This document shows positions 35,256 through 45,100 of a stretch of 64,000 nucleotides of DNA, one piece after another (position 1 is the stretch's first letter; every line of letters begins with the position of its first letter). Location of the stretch: NCBI RefSeq assembly GCF_000686945.1, contig NZ_JMME01000016.1, positions 1 to 64,000 of the forward strand. Reading direction: 5' to 3'. The position numbers and the translations under genes are program-made. Under the pieces are notes generated by a model that saw only the letters and a program-made list of their open reading frames with translations, was not told the DNA's origin and did not search any database. This DNA comes from Selenomonas sp. AE3005 (GTDB lineage Bacteria > Bacillota > Negativicutes > Selenomonadales > Selenomonadaceae).

Positions 35256-35822
35256 TCACTCAGCCAAGAAATTTTGCAATATAGTACGCCCCTGTGGTGT
35301 CATAATCGATTCCGGGTGAAACTGCACACCATACAAGGGAAAATCTTTGTGCGCTACCGCCATGACCTCACCATCTGCGGTGCGTGCTGTTACCTCCAGC
35401 TCCGCCGGCAGTGTTGTCTGGTCAGCCACCAGTGAATGGTATCTGGCCACCAGCATACCTTCCGGGCAGCCTTTAAACAAAGGACAGTCTGCCTTAAAGG
35501 TCACCGCTGACTGCTTGCCATGCATCAATTCTTTGGCGTAGGTGATAACAGCCCCTGACGCTGCACAAATGGCCTGATGGCCCAGACATACACCTAAGGT
35601 TGGAATCTCCCGGCCCAGTTCCCGGGCAATTTCCATGAGATTACCAGCATCCTCCGGACGGCCCGGCCCCGGCGACAGGATTATATGACTCGGTGACAGC
35701 TGCCTAATCTCAGCCACACTCATTTCATCATTGCGTATCACCCGGATATCCGGCTCTATCTCCCCTACCAGTTGGTAGAGATTATAGGAAAAACTATCAT
35801 AATTATCTACTAAGAGTATCAT
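35256..35822 (-). CDS. trpG: Anthranilate synthase glutaminase component TrpG (PabA-like)
   Basis: 188-residue class I glutamine amidotransferase. Catalytic Cys in LGVCLGHQAI, His-Glu in VQFHPESIM, oxyanion ILSPGPGRPEDAG. ATG 35822 is chosen: GGAGG lies upstream and the ATGA overlaps the trpE stop. The longer frame to 35882 lies inside trpE. It may also serve para-aminobenzoate synthesis, as single amphibolic glutaminases do. Confidence 0.95.
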   Translation of the reverse strand: MILLVDNYDSFSYNLYQLVGEIEPDIRVIRNDEMSVAEIRQLSPSHIILSPGPGRPEDAGNLMEIARELGREIPTLGVCLGHQAICAASGAVITYAKELMHGKQSAVTFKADCPLFKGCPEGMLVARYHSLVADQTTLPAELEVTARTADGEVMAVAHKDFPLYGVQFHPESIMTPQGRTILQNFLAE

Positions 35823-37315
35823 AGGTCTATCTCCTCCGCCTGCGTCAGCGCCTGCACAACGGCTTGGGCCTTGTTGATACATTCCCGGTATTCTTTTTGC
35901 GGTACGGAATCTGCCACAATCCCGGCTCCGCTGCGGATAAATACCTGCCCATTTTTCTTATAGGCCAGGCGTATGGCAATGCAGGTGTCCATATTGCCGG
36001 CAAAATCTATATAGCCGATGGCGCCGCCGTAAATGCCCCGTTTATTAGTCTGGCCGTTAAGGCTGGGCGGATTTTCCAGCTCCCCAATCAGCTGACAGGC
36101 CCGAATCTTGGGAGCGCCCGACAAAGTTCCTGCCGGCAGCACCGCACCGATAGCGTCGAGCGCGTCACAGTCTTGACGAATTCTGCCACGAACGGTGGAA
36201 CCAATGTGCATGACATGGGAAAAGCGTTCAATAGAATGGAGTTTTTCGACCTCCACCGAACCAAACTCACTGATTTTGCCCAAATCATTGCGTCCGAGGT
36301 CAACCAGCATATTGTGTTCTGCCAGTTCCTTTTCATCCGCTAGTAATTCCGCCTCCAAGGCCTTATCATCTGCCTCTGTTTTCCCCCGCGGGCGCGTGCC
36401 GGCCAAAGGAAAAGTATGCAGCACACCATCTTCCAGCTTAACAAGTGTTTCCGGTGAGGCCCCGGCAACCTCTACATCCAGCCCGGAAAAGTAAAACATA
36501 TACGGAGAAGGATTTATCGTGCGCAGCACCCGGTAAGTGTTCAGCAGGCTGCCGCTGAACGGAGCAGAAAACCGATTGGACAGGACAATCTGAAAGATAT
36601 CGCCTTCCCTGATATGTGTCTTGGCTTTGTCCACCATCTGGCAAAATTCATCTTCGCCAAAGAGGGGCTGCACTTCTCCCAGCAAATGCCCCGCCGGCTC
36701 CCCGGCCTGCTGGCCGCTGCGCAGCAGCTTTACCAGCCGCGCCAATTCCTGCCCGGCCTTGGTGTATTCTGCCTCCACATCAGTCAGTGGCATGTTGACG
36801 ATTATAATGATTTTCTGACGTACATTATCAAAGGCAATCACCTTGTCAAACAACATTAAATCTATATCCCGAAAATCATAGGGGTCTGCAGCTGTCAGCG
36901 GCCTCCGCACCTTGGGTTCACTGTACCCCACAAAATCATAGGCAAAGTAGCCCATAAGACCGCCGGTAAACGGCGGCAGCCCGGAAATTCTGGGGCTGCG
37001 GTATTTTTTGAGCAGCTGCCGGATTTCCCCGGCCGGGTTGCCCGTGTCCCTGACATTTTCCCCGTCACTATACTGGCCATTGTTGCAGGTGATTTCTCTT
37101 TGCGGTTCAAAACCCAAAAACGTAAACCTGCCCCATTTATCACTGGCCTGTGCTGACTCCAACAGGAAACAATGGTCAGATACATTTTTTAATATGCGCA
37201 GGGCTGCCAAGGGCGTGATGAAATCGGCCAGTATCTCCGTGCTCAGCGGCAATATATCATAATCACCGCTGGCAGCGTAGGCCTTTGCTGTTTCCAGCGT
37301 CGGAAAGACTTTCAT
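35819..37315 (-). CDS. trpE: Anthranilate synthase component I TrpE
   Basis: 498-residue chorismate-using enzyme. The N-terminal LLES motif (CFLLESAQASDKWGRFTFLG) marks the tryptophan feedback site. The catalytic half has FQIVLSNRFSAPF, FPLAGTRPRGKTEADD, HVMHIGSTVRGRI, AGTLSGAPKIRACQLI and RSGAGIVADSVPQKEY. ATG 37315 has a strong AAGGAGG. First gene of the operon, directly under the T-box leader. Confidence 0.97.
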   Translation of the reverse strand: MKVFPTLETAKAYAASGDYDILPLSTEILADFITPLAALRILKNVSDHCFLLESAQASDKWGRFTFLGFEPQREITCNNGQYSDGENVRDTGNPAGEIRQLLKKYRSPRISGLPPFTGGLMGYFAYDFVGYSEPKVRRPLTAADPYDFRDIDLMLFDKVIAFDNVRQKIIIIVNMPLTDVEAEYTKAGQELARLVKLLRSGQQAGEPAGHLLGEVQPLFGEDEFCQMVDKAKTHIREGDIFQIVLSNRFSAPFSGSLLNTYRVLRTINPSPYMFYFSGLDVEVAGASPETLVKLEDGVLHTFPLAGTRPRGKTEADDKALEAELLADEKELAEHNMLVDLGRNDLGKISEFGSVEVEKLHSIERFSHVMHIGSTVRGRIRQDCDALDAIGAVLPAGTLSGAPKIRACQLIGELENPPSLNGQTNKRGIYGGAIGYIDFAGNMDTCIAIRLAYKKNGQVFIRSGAGIVADSVPQKEYRECINKAQAVVQALTQAEEIDL

Positions 37316-37349
37316 AAATAACCTCCTTTGTCCTCTCTGTCAAAGGAAG

Positions 37350-37662
37350 TCCAACAAAAAACGTCCTTGACAGAACATTACATTCTATCAAGGACGAATA
37401 TGTGTCAAAACATAATCCGCGGTGCCACCTTGGATTCATGACCACCTGGCCATGCACTTAAGGATACAATCATATCCCCGGAAACTTACGCGTTCCTCAC
37501 GTTGCAGAATACTCTGGCTGACAAGTCAAACCATTTGACTGCACCCTCAACGGTCCATTTGACAATCTGTATCTTGCCTGACTCGCAGCAACGCAGGCTC
37601 TCTGGGAAGGCATAACTGTCTTTATCTCCGTCTCATCGGTTTACAATATTAACTTGGAAATT
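37350..37662 (-). promoter_or_regulatory. Tryptophan T-box riboswitch (tRNA-Trp leader of the trp operon)
   Basis: The T-box core, on the minus strand AGGTGGCACCGCGGATT (37430-37414), is unmistakable. Downstream is the terminator stem gtccttgacagaa (37363-37375) with ttctatcaaggac (37383-37395), followed by GTTTTTTG. In stem I an AGAGAGCC...GCTGCGAG arrangement is visible, and TGG followed by ACC (37557-37555) fits a Trp specifier codon. Uncharged tRNA-Trp should stabilise the antiterminator and allow trpE-A transcription. Confidence 0.93.
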
Positions 37663-37668
37663 GATGTT

Positions 37669-37697
37669 AGCTTATCATCTATTGACACTTATGTCAA
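37669..37697 (-). promoter_or_regulatory. Promoter of the T-box-trp transcript
   Basis: Minus strand TTGACA (37697-37692), 17-base spacer ending TGA, and TAAGCT (37674-37669) as an extended -10. The -10 match is mediocre. Confidence 0.55.
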
Positions 37698-37779
37698 GGA
37701 TTTTTTCGCTCTTTTGTAAAATTTATCCGTTTAATATTTTCAAATGTGTTTTTTAGGTAAACAATTAACGTTATTTGCC

Positions 37780-37808
37780 TTGCTTTTCCTCACATTTAGC
37801 GTTAAAAT
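37780..37808 (+). promoter_or_regulatory. serC promoter
   Basis: TTGCTT (37780-37785), 17 bases, TAAAAT (37803-37808), 56 bases before serC and divergent from trp. Confidence 0.65.
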
Positions 37809-37864
37809 AATACCAGCAAAAACATCTGTAACAACGTAAATTTACAGTTTTTAGGAGGTATTCC

Positions 37865-38956
37865 ATGGAAGCAAATCGTGTATATAACTTCAACCCCGGC
37901 CCGGCTACACTGCCTTTGTCGGTGTTAAAAGAGGCTCAGGCTGAATTCTTAAACTTCGGCGACAGCGGTATGTCCATTCTGGAAATCAGCCATCGCGCCA
38001 AGCCCTATGCAGCTGTTCATGCGCAGGCCAAAGCCGATATCAAAGAGCTGATGGGCCTCGGTGATGATTACGAAGTTATCTTTTGTCAGGGCGGTGCCAG
38101 CCAGCAGTTTGCCATGATTCCCTTGAACTTTGCCAGCAAGGAACATCCCGGCAGCTATGTCCTGTCCGGCAGCTTTGCAACCAAAGCCTATCAGGAGGCG
38201 GAACTCCTTGGCGTTGGTGAAATCGCCGCGTCCAGCAAAGACAAGGATTTCAAACACATTCCCACGCAGGATGAACTCAAGATAAATCCGCAGGCTGCTT
38301 ATGTACATCTGTGCTACAACAATACCATTTACGGCACGGAATACCATTACATTCCTGAAACCAACGGCGTACCGCTCTTTGCCGATATGTCCTCCGATAT
38401 GTTGTCACGTCCTTTGGACTTCAGCAAATTTGACTTCATCTACGCCGGTGTGCAGAAAAACCTGGGTCCTGCCGGTGTCGTACTCGTCGTAGCCAAGAAA
38501 TCCCTCCTGGAAAAGAGCCCGGAAACACTGCCGACTATGTTCCGTTACAGTACGTTCTATAAAAAAGATTCCCTCTACAACACACCGCCGGCTTTCTGCA
38601 TCTACATGGTAGGCAAGGTTGCTGCCTGGATTAAATCCGAAGGTGGTCTTGCTGAAATGGCTAAGCGCAATGAAAAGAAAGCCGCTGTGGTTTACAATGC
38701 TATCGACAGCTCCGATGGTTTCTATCGCGGCCATGCCGACAAGGACAGCCGTTCTTTTATGAACGTCACCTTCCGTCTGCCCAGCGAAGAACTCGAGGCA
38801 AAATTTGTGGCTGAGGCTCTGCAGGAAGGTCTCAGCGGTGTCAAAGGCCACCGCAGCGTAGGCGGCATGCGTGCCTCCATCTACAACGCCATGCCCTATG
38901 AAGGTGCCGAAAAACTGGCCCAGTTCATGGATAAATTCCGTAAGGCTAACGCTTAA
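37865..38956 (+). CDS. serC: Phosphoserine aminotransferase SerC
   Basis: 363 residues, PLP-dependent second step of serine synthesis. Typical start VYNFNPGPATLPLSVL, substrate loop SHRAKPY, the GGASQQFAMIPLN segment, the PLP lysine in FIYAGVQKNLGPAG and a C-terminal VGGMRASIYNAMP. AGGAGG lies 8 bases before the ATG. Monocistronic, with promoter and terminator, divergent from the trp operon. Confidence 0.97.
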   Translation: MEANRVYNFNPGPATLPLSVLKEAQAEFLNFGDSGMSILEISHRAKPYAAVHAQAKADIKELMGLGDDYEVIFCQGGASQQFAMIPLNFASKEHPGSYVLSGSFATKAYQEAELLGVGEIAASSKDKDFKHIPTQDELKINPQAAYVHLCYNNTIYGTEYHYIPETNGVPLFADMSSDMLSRPLDFSKFDFIYAGVQKNLGPAGVVLVVAKKSLLEKSPETLPTMFRYSTFYKKDSLYNTPPAFCIYMVGKVAAWIKSEGGLAEMAKRNEKKAAVVYNAIDSSDGFYRGHADKDSRSFMNVTFRLPSEELEAKFVAEALQEGLSGVKGHRSVGGMRASIYNAMPYEGAEKLAQFMDKFRKANA

Positions 38957-38972
38957 TTTACACATACCCAAA

Positions 38973-39008
38973 AGAACCGTTGACATTTTGTCAGCGGTTC
39001 TTTTTTTG
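38973..39008 (+). terminator. serC terminator
   Basis: agaaccgttga (38973-38983) pairs with tcagcggttct (38991-39001) with one G-T pair, followed by eight T. Confidence 0.92.
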
Positions 39009-39010
39009 GT

Positions 39011-39618
39011 AAATTGCAGTTTGACAGTCAATGAATTCTTAAAAATACCCCGTTCATGCGTGCCTGGGGTTCACGGGGGAGTAATTTTTCTGCCTCCGCT
39101 AAACGACACACCTCGTAAAATACTGCTGTCCAGTTACCTGCGCCGGGCAGGCCAACGGCGCTCCTTTCAGCGTAGTTGCTTAGCTGAGCCCAACAGTGTG
39201 CCGGCCTTCGCTGCGCTCAGGCAGTCGCTCCCCGCATAAAAATCACTCCCCCGTTCGCCCCCACAAACGGCCTGTACAATTGCCACGAACTCGTTGCTCC
39301 CGTAACAAGAACATCGATGTTCCTGTTCCCTGTCACAGCGAAAGAGTCATTTTACACGGACGCCGCTTAGGGCGGAGGTGGTGATGCTTTTCGCAGTGGA
39401 ACGACTGTCCGAACGCAGTGAGGACTGGCCCACAAACAATAGTCGCTGGACATTGAGCTGAACCATCGCGCCGCTGGCCCGCCCGGCGCAAAGTCGCTAA
39501 AAAAACCAGACGTTTGCTGGTGGGACATTTAGTGAAACAGCGAAAAGTATTACCACCTTCACCCGACTGAGCTGTAACAGATAAAATAAAGCAGGCATTA
39601 ACAGTCAAACTGCGATTT
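39011..39618. repeat. 608-base intergenic repeat, copy 2
   Basis: Same orientation and exactly the same length as copy 1 (30786-31393), with substitutions scattered along it. The ends are AAATTGCAGTTTGAC and GTCAAACTGCGATTT. It fills the space between the serC terminator and the convergent gene at 39617, and its last two bases are part of that gene's stop codon. Internal inverted repeats are as in copy 1. Confidence 0.87.
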
Positions 39619-41002
39619 ATATGTGCCGCGTCACCGTAAACCTCCACAGCTTAACCGGCTCGTTTGCAGCTATATTTCCTTTCTTCCGCGCAATGCTTAC
39701 CTGCTGCTCCACCGTATCAACACCGGCTAAATCCGGCAGCAGCAGCCCGCGCCGCTGACCGCATTCCACGATGACACCATACTTTTTCACATCCAGTTCT
39801 TGCTCACTCTCAATAGCCTCCGGCTCTGATAATACGTCCACATCATAGACCAAATCTGGCAGTTCCTCCGCAGTCACTGGCCCAAAACGCGGGTCCGCAG
39901 TCCCGGCTGATACCGCATTATGCAAAATCTCCAGCGCTAAGTTTTCCCGTACCGGCAAAATCGTCCCAATGCAGCCCCTTAGCTGTCCGTCCTTTTTCAG
40001 CGATACAAACGCCCCGGCTTGATTACTGGTTAATTCTGCCGGTAAATCAACCGGCAAAGTCCCCCGTTTGCCTGTCCGTACATAAGTTTCCAGCGAGTAC
40101 CTCGCCAAAGCTATATACGGGTCCTCATTTGCACGGAGCCTGTCCATTTCCTGCCGGTGCAGTTCAGCTGCCTGTTCGCCGATATTACGCGATTCATCAT
40201 TTCCCTGCGGCTCAAAGACAGCCACACCATAGCCTACCCCAAAGGGCCCTTCCAGGGACAACAGCCGTGCCTTTACCTGCTGCCTGTCCAATGCTCCGGC
40301 CATTATCCAAAAGGAACGCAAACCGCACTCAGCTGCGCTGTCAGCCAGCTCGGCCGGAGTGGTCAACAGTTTTAAAAAGTCGCCCTGGGCAAAACACTCT
40401 CCCATACGCTTATCAAACACCGGGCCTGCCGGGTCAAAACCATACGGACCATCAGCCGTTAGTTTATGCGATAAATCACCGCTGGCCACCAGGACTACCT
40501 GCCTGTTTAAATCCCTGGCCGCCTGTTTTATCAGTACGCCCAAAGCATAGTGATGGTCACGGGACAGGCCGGACAAACCTATCCGTACAATTTTTCCTTT
40601 ATAACCAGCCTGCTGTAAAAAGCGCAGGGGAATCATCGTACCATGGTCCAACTCCCCGTCCTGCCTGCCCAAAGTCCCGGCCGGCAGTTTGATGGAGTCA
40701 GCCAGGCCTGACAAGTGTTTGACAAAGATGGTATCATAGTCAGCCTGAAGTCTTACTTCACCATGCCCAAAAGCAGCAAAACTCCCCTCAGCCCGTTCCC
40801 CGGCTGATATCTGCAGATAGTCAGCATACATTTTGGCATGCGGACTGACAATTACCACCAAATCAGGATTTTTCGCAGCTGCCCAGGCAGCAGTCTCCTG
40901 ATAAGCAGCAATCGTATCTGCTATCCCCTGCTCCCGGCCCTGTCCTATCTCCGGCAATATTAACGGCGGATGAGGCACCACACAAGCTCCTAATAAAGGC
41001 AT
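39617..41002 (-). CDS. AmmeMemoRadiSam-type fusion: LigB-like (MEMO/dioxygenase) domain plus AMMECR1 domain
   Basis: 461 residues. Residues 1-265 resemble class III extradiol dioxygenase/MEMO proteins (GACVVPHPPLILPEIG, VIVSPHAKMYADY, ELDHGTMIPLRFL, VASGDLSHKL), with metal-type His residues conserved. Residues about 295-460 form an AMMECR1 domain (GAFVSLKKDGQLRGCIGTI, PRFGPVTAEELPDLVYDVDVL). Family members are thought to act with a radical SAM enzyme in an undefined modification; no such gene is adjacent. ATG 41002 has GGAGG upstream; an upstream extension of the frame lacks one. The stop codon overlaps the end of repeat copy 2. Confidence 0.87.
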   Translation of the reverse strand: MPLLGACVVPHPPLILPEIGQGREQGIADTIAAYQETAAWAAAKNPDLVVIVSPHAKMYADYLQISAGERAEGSFAAFGHGEVRLQADYDTIFVKHLSGLADSIKLPAGTLGRQDGELDHGTMIPLRFLQQAGYKGKIVRIGLSGLSRDHHYALGVLIKQAARDLNRQVVLVASGDLSHKLTADGPYGFDPAGPVFDKRMGECFAQGDFLKLLTTPAELADSAAECGLRSFWIMAGALDRQQVKARLLSLEGPFGVGYGVAVFEPQGNDESRNIGEQAAELHRQEMDRLRANEDPYIALARYSLETYVRTGKRGTLPVDLPAELTSNQAGAFVSLKKDGQLRGCIGTILPVRENLALEILHNAVSAGTADPRFGPVTAEELPDLVYDVDVLSEPEAIESEQELDVKKYGVIVECGQRRGLLLPDLAGVDTVEQQVSIARKKGNIAANEPVKLWRFTVTRHI

Positions 41003-41116
41003 ATTTACACCTCCTGCAGTATAGTGATTTCCCTGTGAATTATTCTCTCCTTCATCATAATTCGTCCCTGCCGATAAAAATCCTTTTCCCTTACTGTTGT
41101 GTTTAAGTAAAACTAA

Positions 41117-41195
41117 GCCCGGCAAAGGGCAATGGCTTTTCTTCGCTTGACGCATCATGTGTATCAGCGAAGAAAAGTTATGCCCCCTGCCGGGC
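41117..41195 (-). repeat. Long imperfect hairpin downstream of the Mrp gene
   Basis: 41117-41147 pairs with 41166-41195 (about 30 pairs with a few mismatches; GCCCGGC ends, CTTTTCTTCGCT core). It lies 18 bases after the Mrp stop. The minus-strand apex reads CGCTGATACACATGATGC, matching the apex of the hairpin at 24088. It probably limits read-through between the Mrp and AMMECR1-type genes, although the T-tract is weak. Confidence 0.8.
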
Positions 41196-41212
41196 GTCTT
41201 AAGTTTATAAGT

Positions 41213-42046
41213 TTATTTATCTAATTCCAGCAATTTTTCCGTTGCCTGATTAAGCCAGTCACCATCAGTTGTCTCAATCTGTCCGGCATCACACTCAGCT
41301 GCCAGCTGGGGCATAATGGGAATCCTGCCCAAAACATCCAGCTTATACTGCCCGGCAATCTCCTCAATATGGCTCTGACCATATATTTCATGACGCTTGC
41401 CGCAATCCGGACACTCAAAGTAACTCATATTTTCCACCAGGCCCAGGATTGGCACCTTCATGGCCTCAGCCATCTTAACGGCCTTTTCCACAATCATGGA
41501 TACCAGTTCCTGCGGACTCGTAACGATGATGATACCATCCAGCTTGATGGACTGCATTACCGTCAGCGGCACATCGCCGGTTCCCGGCGGCATATCCACA
41601 AACATGTAATCCACATCCTGCCAGATAAAATCATGCCAGAACTGTTTGACCACACCGCTGATAATTGGGCCGCGCCATACCACGGGGTCCGTAGTATTTT
41701 CCAGCAGCAGGTTCATGCTGACAATATCAATACCACCGGCCGACGTCACCGGATATGCGCCCTGCTCACTGCCATGCACCTCACCACTTACGCCAAACAT
41801 CTTGGGAATGGACGGGCCGGTAATATCGGCATCCATAATGCCCACATGCTTGCCTTTACGGGACATGGCTACCGAGAGCAAGCCCGTTACCAGGGATTTG
41901 CCCACGCCGCCTTTGCCGCTGACCACGGCGATTACGTGGCGGATATCACTGAGTTCATGCGGCGCCTCATGCATATCCTGCTTGCGTGTATCAGCCCCAC
42001 ACGTGGAACCGCAGGAACTGCAGTCATGATTACATTCTTCAGCCAT
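41213..42046 (-). CDS. Mrp/NBP35-family iron-sulfur carrier ATPase (ApbC-like)
   Basis: 277-residue P-loop protein of the MinD/Mrp group, a cytoplasmic iron-sulfur cluster scaffold or carrier. Deviant Walker A VVSGKGGVGKSLVTG, VDMPPGTGDVPLTVMQS, and the paired cysteines of the cluster site CPDC in MSYFECPDCGKRHEIYG. A short cysteine-rich N-terminus (CNHDCSSCGSTC) gives extra possible ligands, as in NBP35-like proteins. Single gene with a strong ribosome site; downstream of rpoC but past a terminator. Confidence 0.93.
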   Translation of the reverse strand: MAEECNHDCSSCGSTCGADTRKQDMHEAPHELSDIRHVIAVVSGKGGVGKSLVTGLLSVAMSRKGKHVGIMDADITGPSIPKMFGVSGEVHGSEQGAYPVTSAGGIDIVSMNLLLENTTDPVVWRGPIISGVVKQFWHDFIWQDVDYMFVDMPPGTGDVPLTVMQSIKLDGIIIVTSPQELVSMIVEKAVKMAEAMKVPILGLVENMSYFECPDCGKRHEIYGQSHIEEIAGQYKLDVLGRIPIMPQLAAECDAGQIETTDGDWLNQATEKLLELDK

Positions 42047-42061
42047 TGCTAAAACCTCCTA

Positions 42062-42104
42062 AAATAAAAAGGAGAGAACTATCCTGTTGGATTGTTCCCT
42101 CCTT
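42062..42104 (-). terminator. rpoBC terminator
   Basis: aaggagagaactatcc (42069-42084) pairs with ggattgttccctcctt (42089-42104). TTTTTATTTT follows on the minus strand, 20 bases after the rpoC stop. Confidence 0.9.
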
Positions 42105-42123
42105 AAATTTATGCTTTATGCAG

Positions 42124-45100
42124 TTATGCCTCTACAGTTTCGTCAGCGGCAGTTTCCGTTTCCTCTACCGGTTTCGGGTCCTTATCCACAATCTTAAGGT
42201 TGCGGTAACGGCTCATACCAGTACCAGCCGGAATCAGCTTACCGATGATAACATTTTCCTTAAGGCCGATAAGCGGGTCAACCTTGCCCTTGATGGCGGC
42301 ATCCGTGAGTACACGGGTGGTTTCCTGGAAGGATGCAGCCGACATGAAGGAATCGGTAGCCAGAGAGGCCTTGGTAATACCCAGGAGAATCGGTTTTGCC
42401 ACAGCGGGTTCGCCGTCTTCCTCGATAGCCTTGGTATTGGCAGCCTCGAACTGGTTGATATCGATGTATTCGCCCGGCAGAAAATCCGTGCTGCCAGATT
42501 CTTCAATCTTGACCTTATGGAGCATCTGACGGACCATAACTTCGATATGCTTATCGTTGATTTCTACACCCTGAGACTTATACACTTTCTGTACTTCGTA
42601 TACCAGATAGCGCTGGGTAGCCTGCAGACCGCAGACACGCAGAATGTCATGAGGATTGATAGAACCTTCGGTGAGTTTGTCACCCGGTTTTAAATGCATA
42701 CCCTGCTTGGCAGCCATACGGGCACCATACGGGATTGCATATTCGCGGGGTTCGCCTTCTTCCGGAACGATGGTAACTTTGCGCATACCCTTGCCGGAAT
42801 CTTCGACCTCAGCACGGCCTTCAATCTCAGCGATGATGGCGTGATGTTTCGGCTTACGTGCCTCGAACAATTCTTCGACACGCGGCAGACCCTGGGTGAT
42901 ATCGTCACCGGCAACACCGCCGGAGTGGAAGGTACGCATTGTAAGCTGTGTACCCGGTTCACCGATGGACTGAGCAGCGATGATACCAACTGCCTCACCG
43001 ATTTCAACCTCGGCCTGATTAGCCAGGTCGCGGCCATAGCACTTAATGCAGACACCGAACTGCGACTTACAGGTAAGTACGCTGCGGATGGATACGCGGT
43101 CACGAACCTTTTCGATACGCTTAGCCATATCCTCATCAACAGTGTCGTTGATGGAGGCCAGACGTTCACCCGTAGCCGGGTCGTCGATGTTTTCAGCCAG
43201 CACACGGCCCACGATACGTTCAGCCAGGGATTCGATGATACCATCGCCTTCCTTGATGGCCTCAACTTCGATACCACGGACGTTGTTATTGCGAACACGT
43301 ACTTCCTTGGCGTCGGAGGCGAGCATCTGGTCGATGAGCTCAGCCGTAAGTTTGGTACCAGCGGCTACTACTACGTTATTAGCGGAATCAACCACATCAC
43401 GGGTTACTTCCTTGCCGCTCATTTCGTGAATCATGGAATCCTTCACCTTGGCACGGGCAGCTTCATCCGGCTCGCCCAAAGTGATGGCCTCGGTAATCAT
43501 AGCGTTGCTGATAGCAGCCTCGGAGGCCAGGGAAGAACCACGGACCATGATTTCGCGGATTTCTTTCTCGCCGATAACGGCCAGTTTCTCTTCATCCAGA
43601 ATTGTATCACGGACAAAGAGTACTTCCTTGGTTGCCGGGTCGATAACATCAGCCCCCAACAGACGGCCCATCAGGCTGTCATTGAGAATTTCCAGAGCGT
43701 CAAAGGTGGACTCGGCCAAACGGGCACGAGACTGAACCAGATTGAGCGTGGAAATATCGCAGTCCTCTTCACGCACGATAACATCCTGGGCCACGTCAAC
43801 CAGACGACGGGTGAGGTAACCGGAGTCAGCGGTACGCAGTGCCGTATCGGCCAGACCTTTACGGGCACCATGCGAGGAAATAAAGTAATCGGATACGGAC
43901 AGACCTTCACGGAAGTTAGCCGTGATCGGCAGGTCGATGATTTTACCGGACGGGTCAGCCATCAGACCGCGCATACCGGCCAGCTGACGCATCTGCTGTT
44001 TGTTACCACGGGCACCGGAGTCAGCCATCATGAAGATCGGGTTGAAGGCGTCCATGTTGTCCATCATGGCGTCAGCTACGTCGTCCGTAGCCTTGGACCA
44101 GAGGTCAACAACCTTGTGATAACGTTCTTCTTCCGTAATCAGACCACGGTCATAGCGGCGTTCAACCTTGTTAACAATCTGCTGCGTGTCGCTGATGATG
44201 GTCTTTTTCTTCGGCGGCACGATAACGTCGGAGATAGCAACGGTCATACCAGCTACGCAGGCGTAGTGATAACCGAGGTTCTTAACATCATCGATAACAT
44301 GTGCCGTTTCCGTAGCCCCAAAGGCGTTATAGCACTTGGCAACCAGCTTGCCCAGTTCCTTCTTGTTCATCAGAACGCCCAGGCACCACTGGTCTGTTTC
44401 CTTATCCTTATAGAAATAACGGATTTCCTTGGGCAGGATTTCATTGAAAATCATGCGGCCCAAAGAGGTTTTAACGAGGCCATAACCTTCCATGCGGCAC
44501 TGAATAGCAGCCTGCAGGTCAAGGTCATGCTGCTGATAAGCCAGCAGTGCCTCGGCAATACCCGTCAGCACCTTGCCTTCGCCCTTGGCACCAGGACGGA
44601 TATTGGTCAGGTAGTAAGAACCCAGAACCATGTCCTGAGAAGGAACGATGATAGGCTTACCATCCTTAGGAGCAAGGATATGGTTGGCAGCCAGCATCAG
44701 AATACGGGCCTCCGTCTGAGCCTCCGAGGACAACGGCAGATGGATAGCCATCTGGTCACCATCGAAGTCAGCGTTGTATGCCGTACAAGCCAGCGGATGC
44801 AGTTTCAGAGCGCGGCCTTCGGTGAGTACCGGCTCGAAGGCCTGAATACCCAGACGATGCAGCGTCGGGGCACGGTTCAGGAGTACCGGATGCTCTTTGA
44901 TAACATCTTCGAGTACGTCCCAAACCTCAGGACGGGCACGTTCCACCATACGTTTAGCGGATTTGATATTGTGAGCGGCTCCCGAAGAAACCAGCTTTTT
45001 CATAACAAAGGGTTTGAAGAGCTCCAGTGCCATTTCTTTCGGCAGACCGCACTGATGGAGTTTCAGTTCCGGACCAACGACGATAACGGAACGGCCGGAG

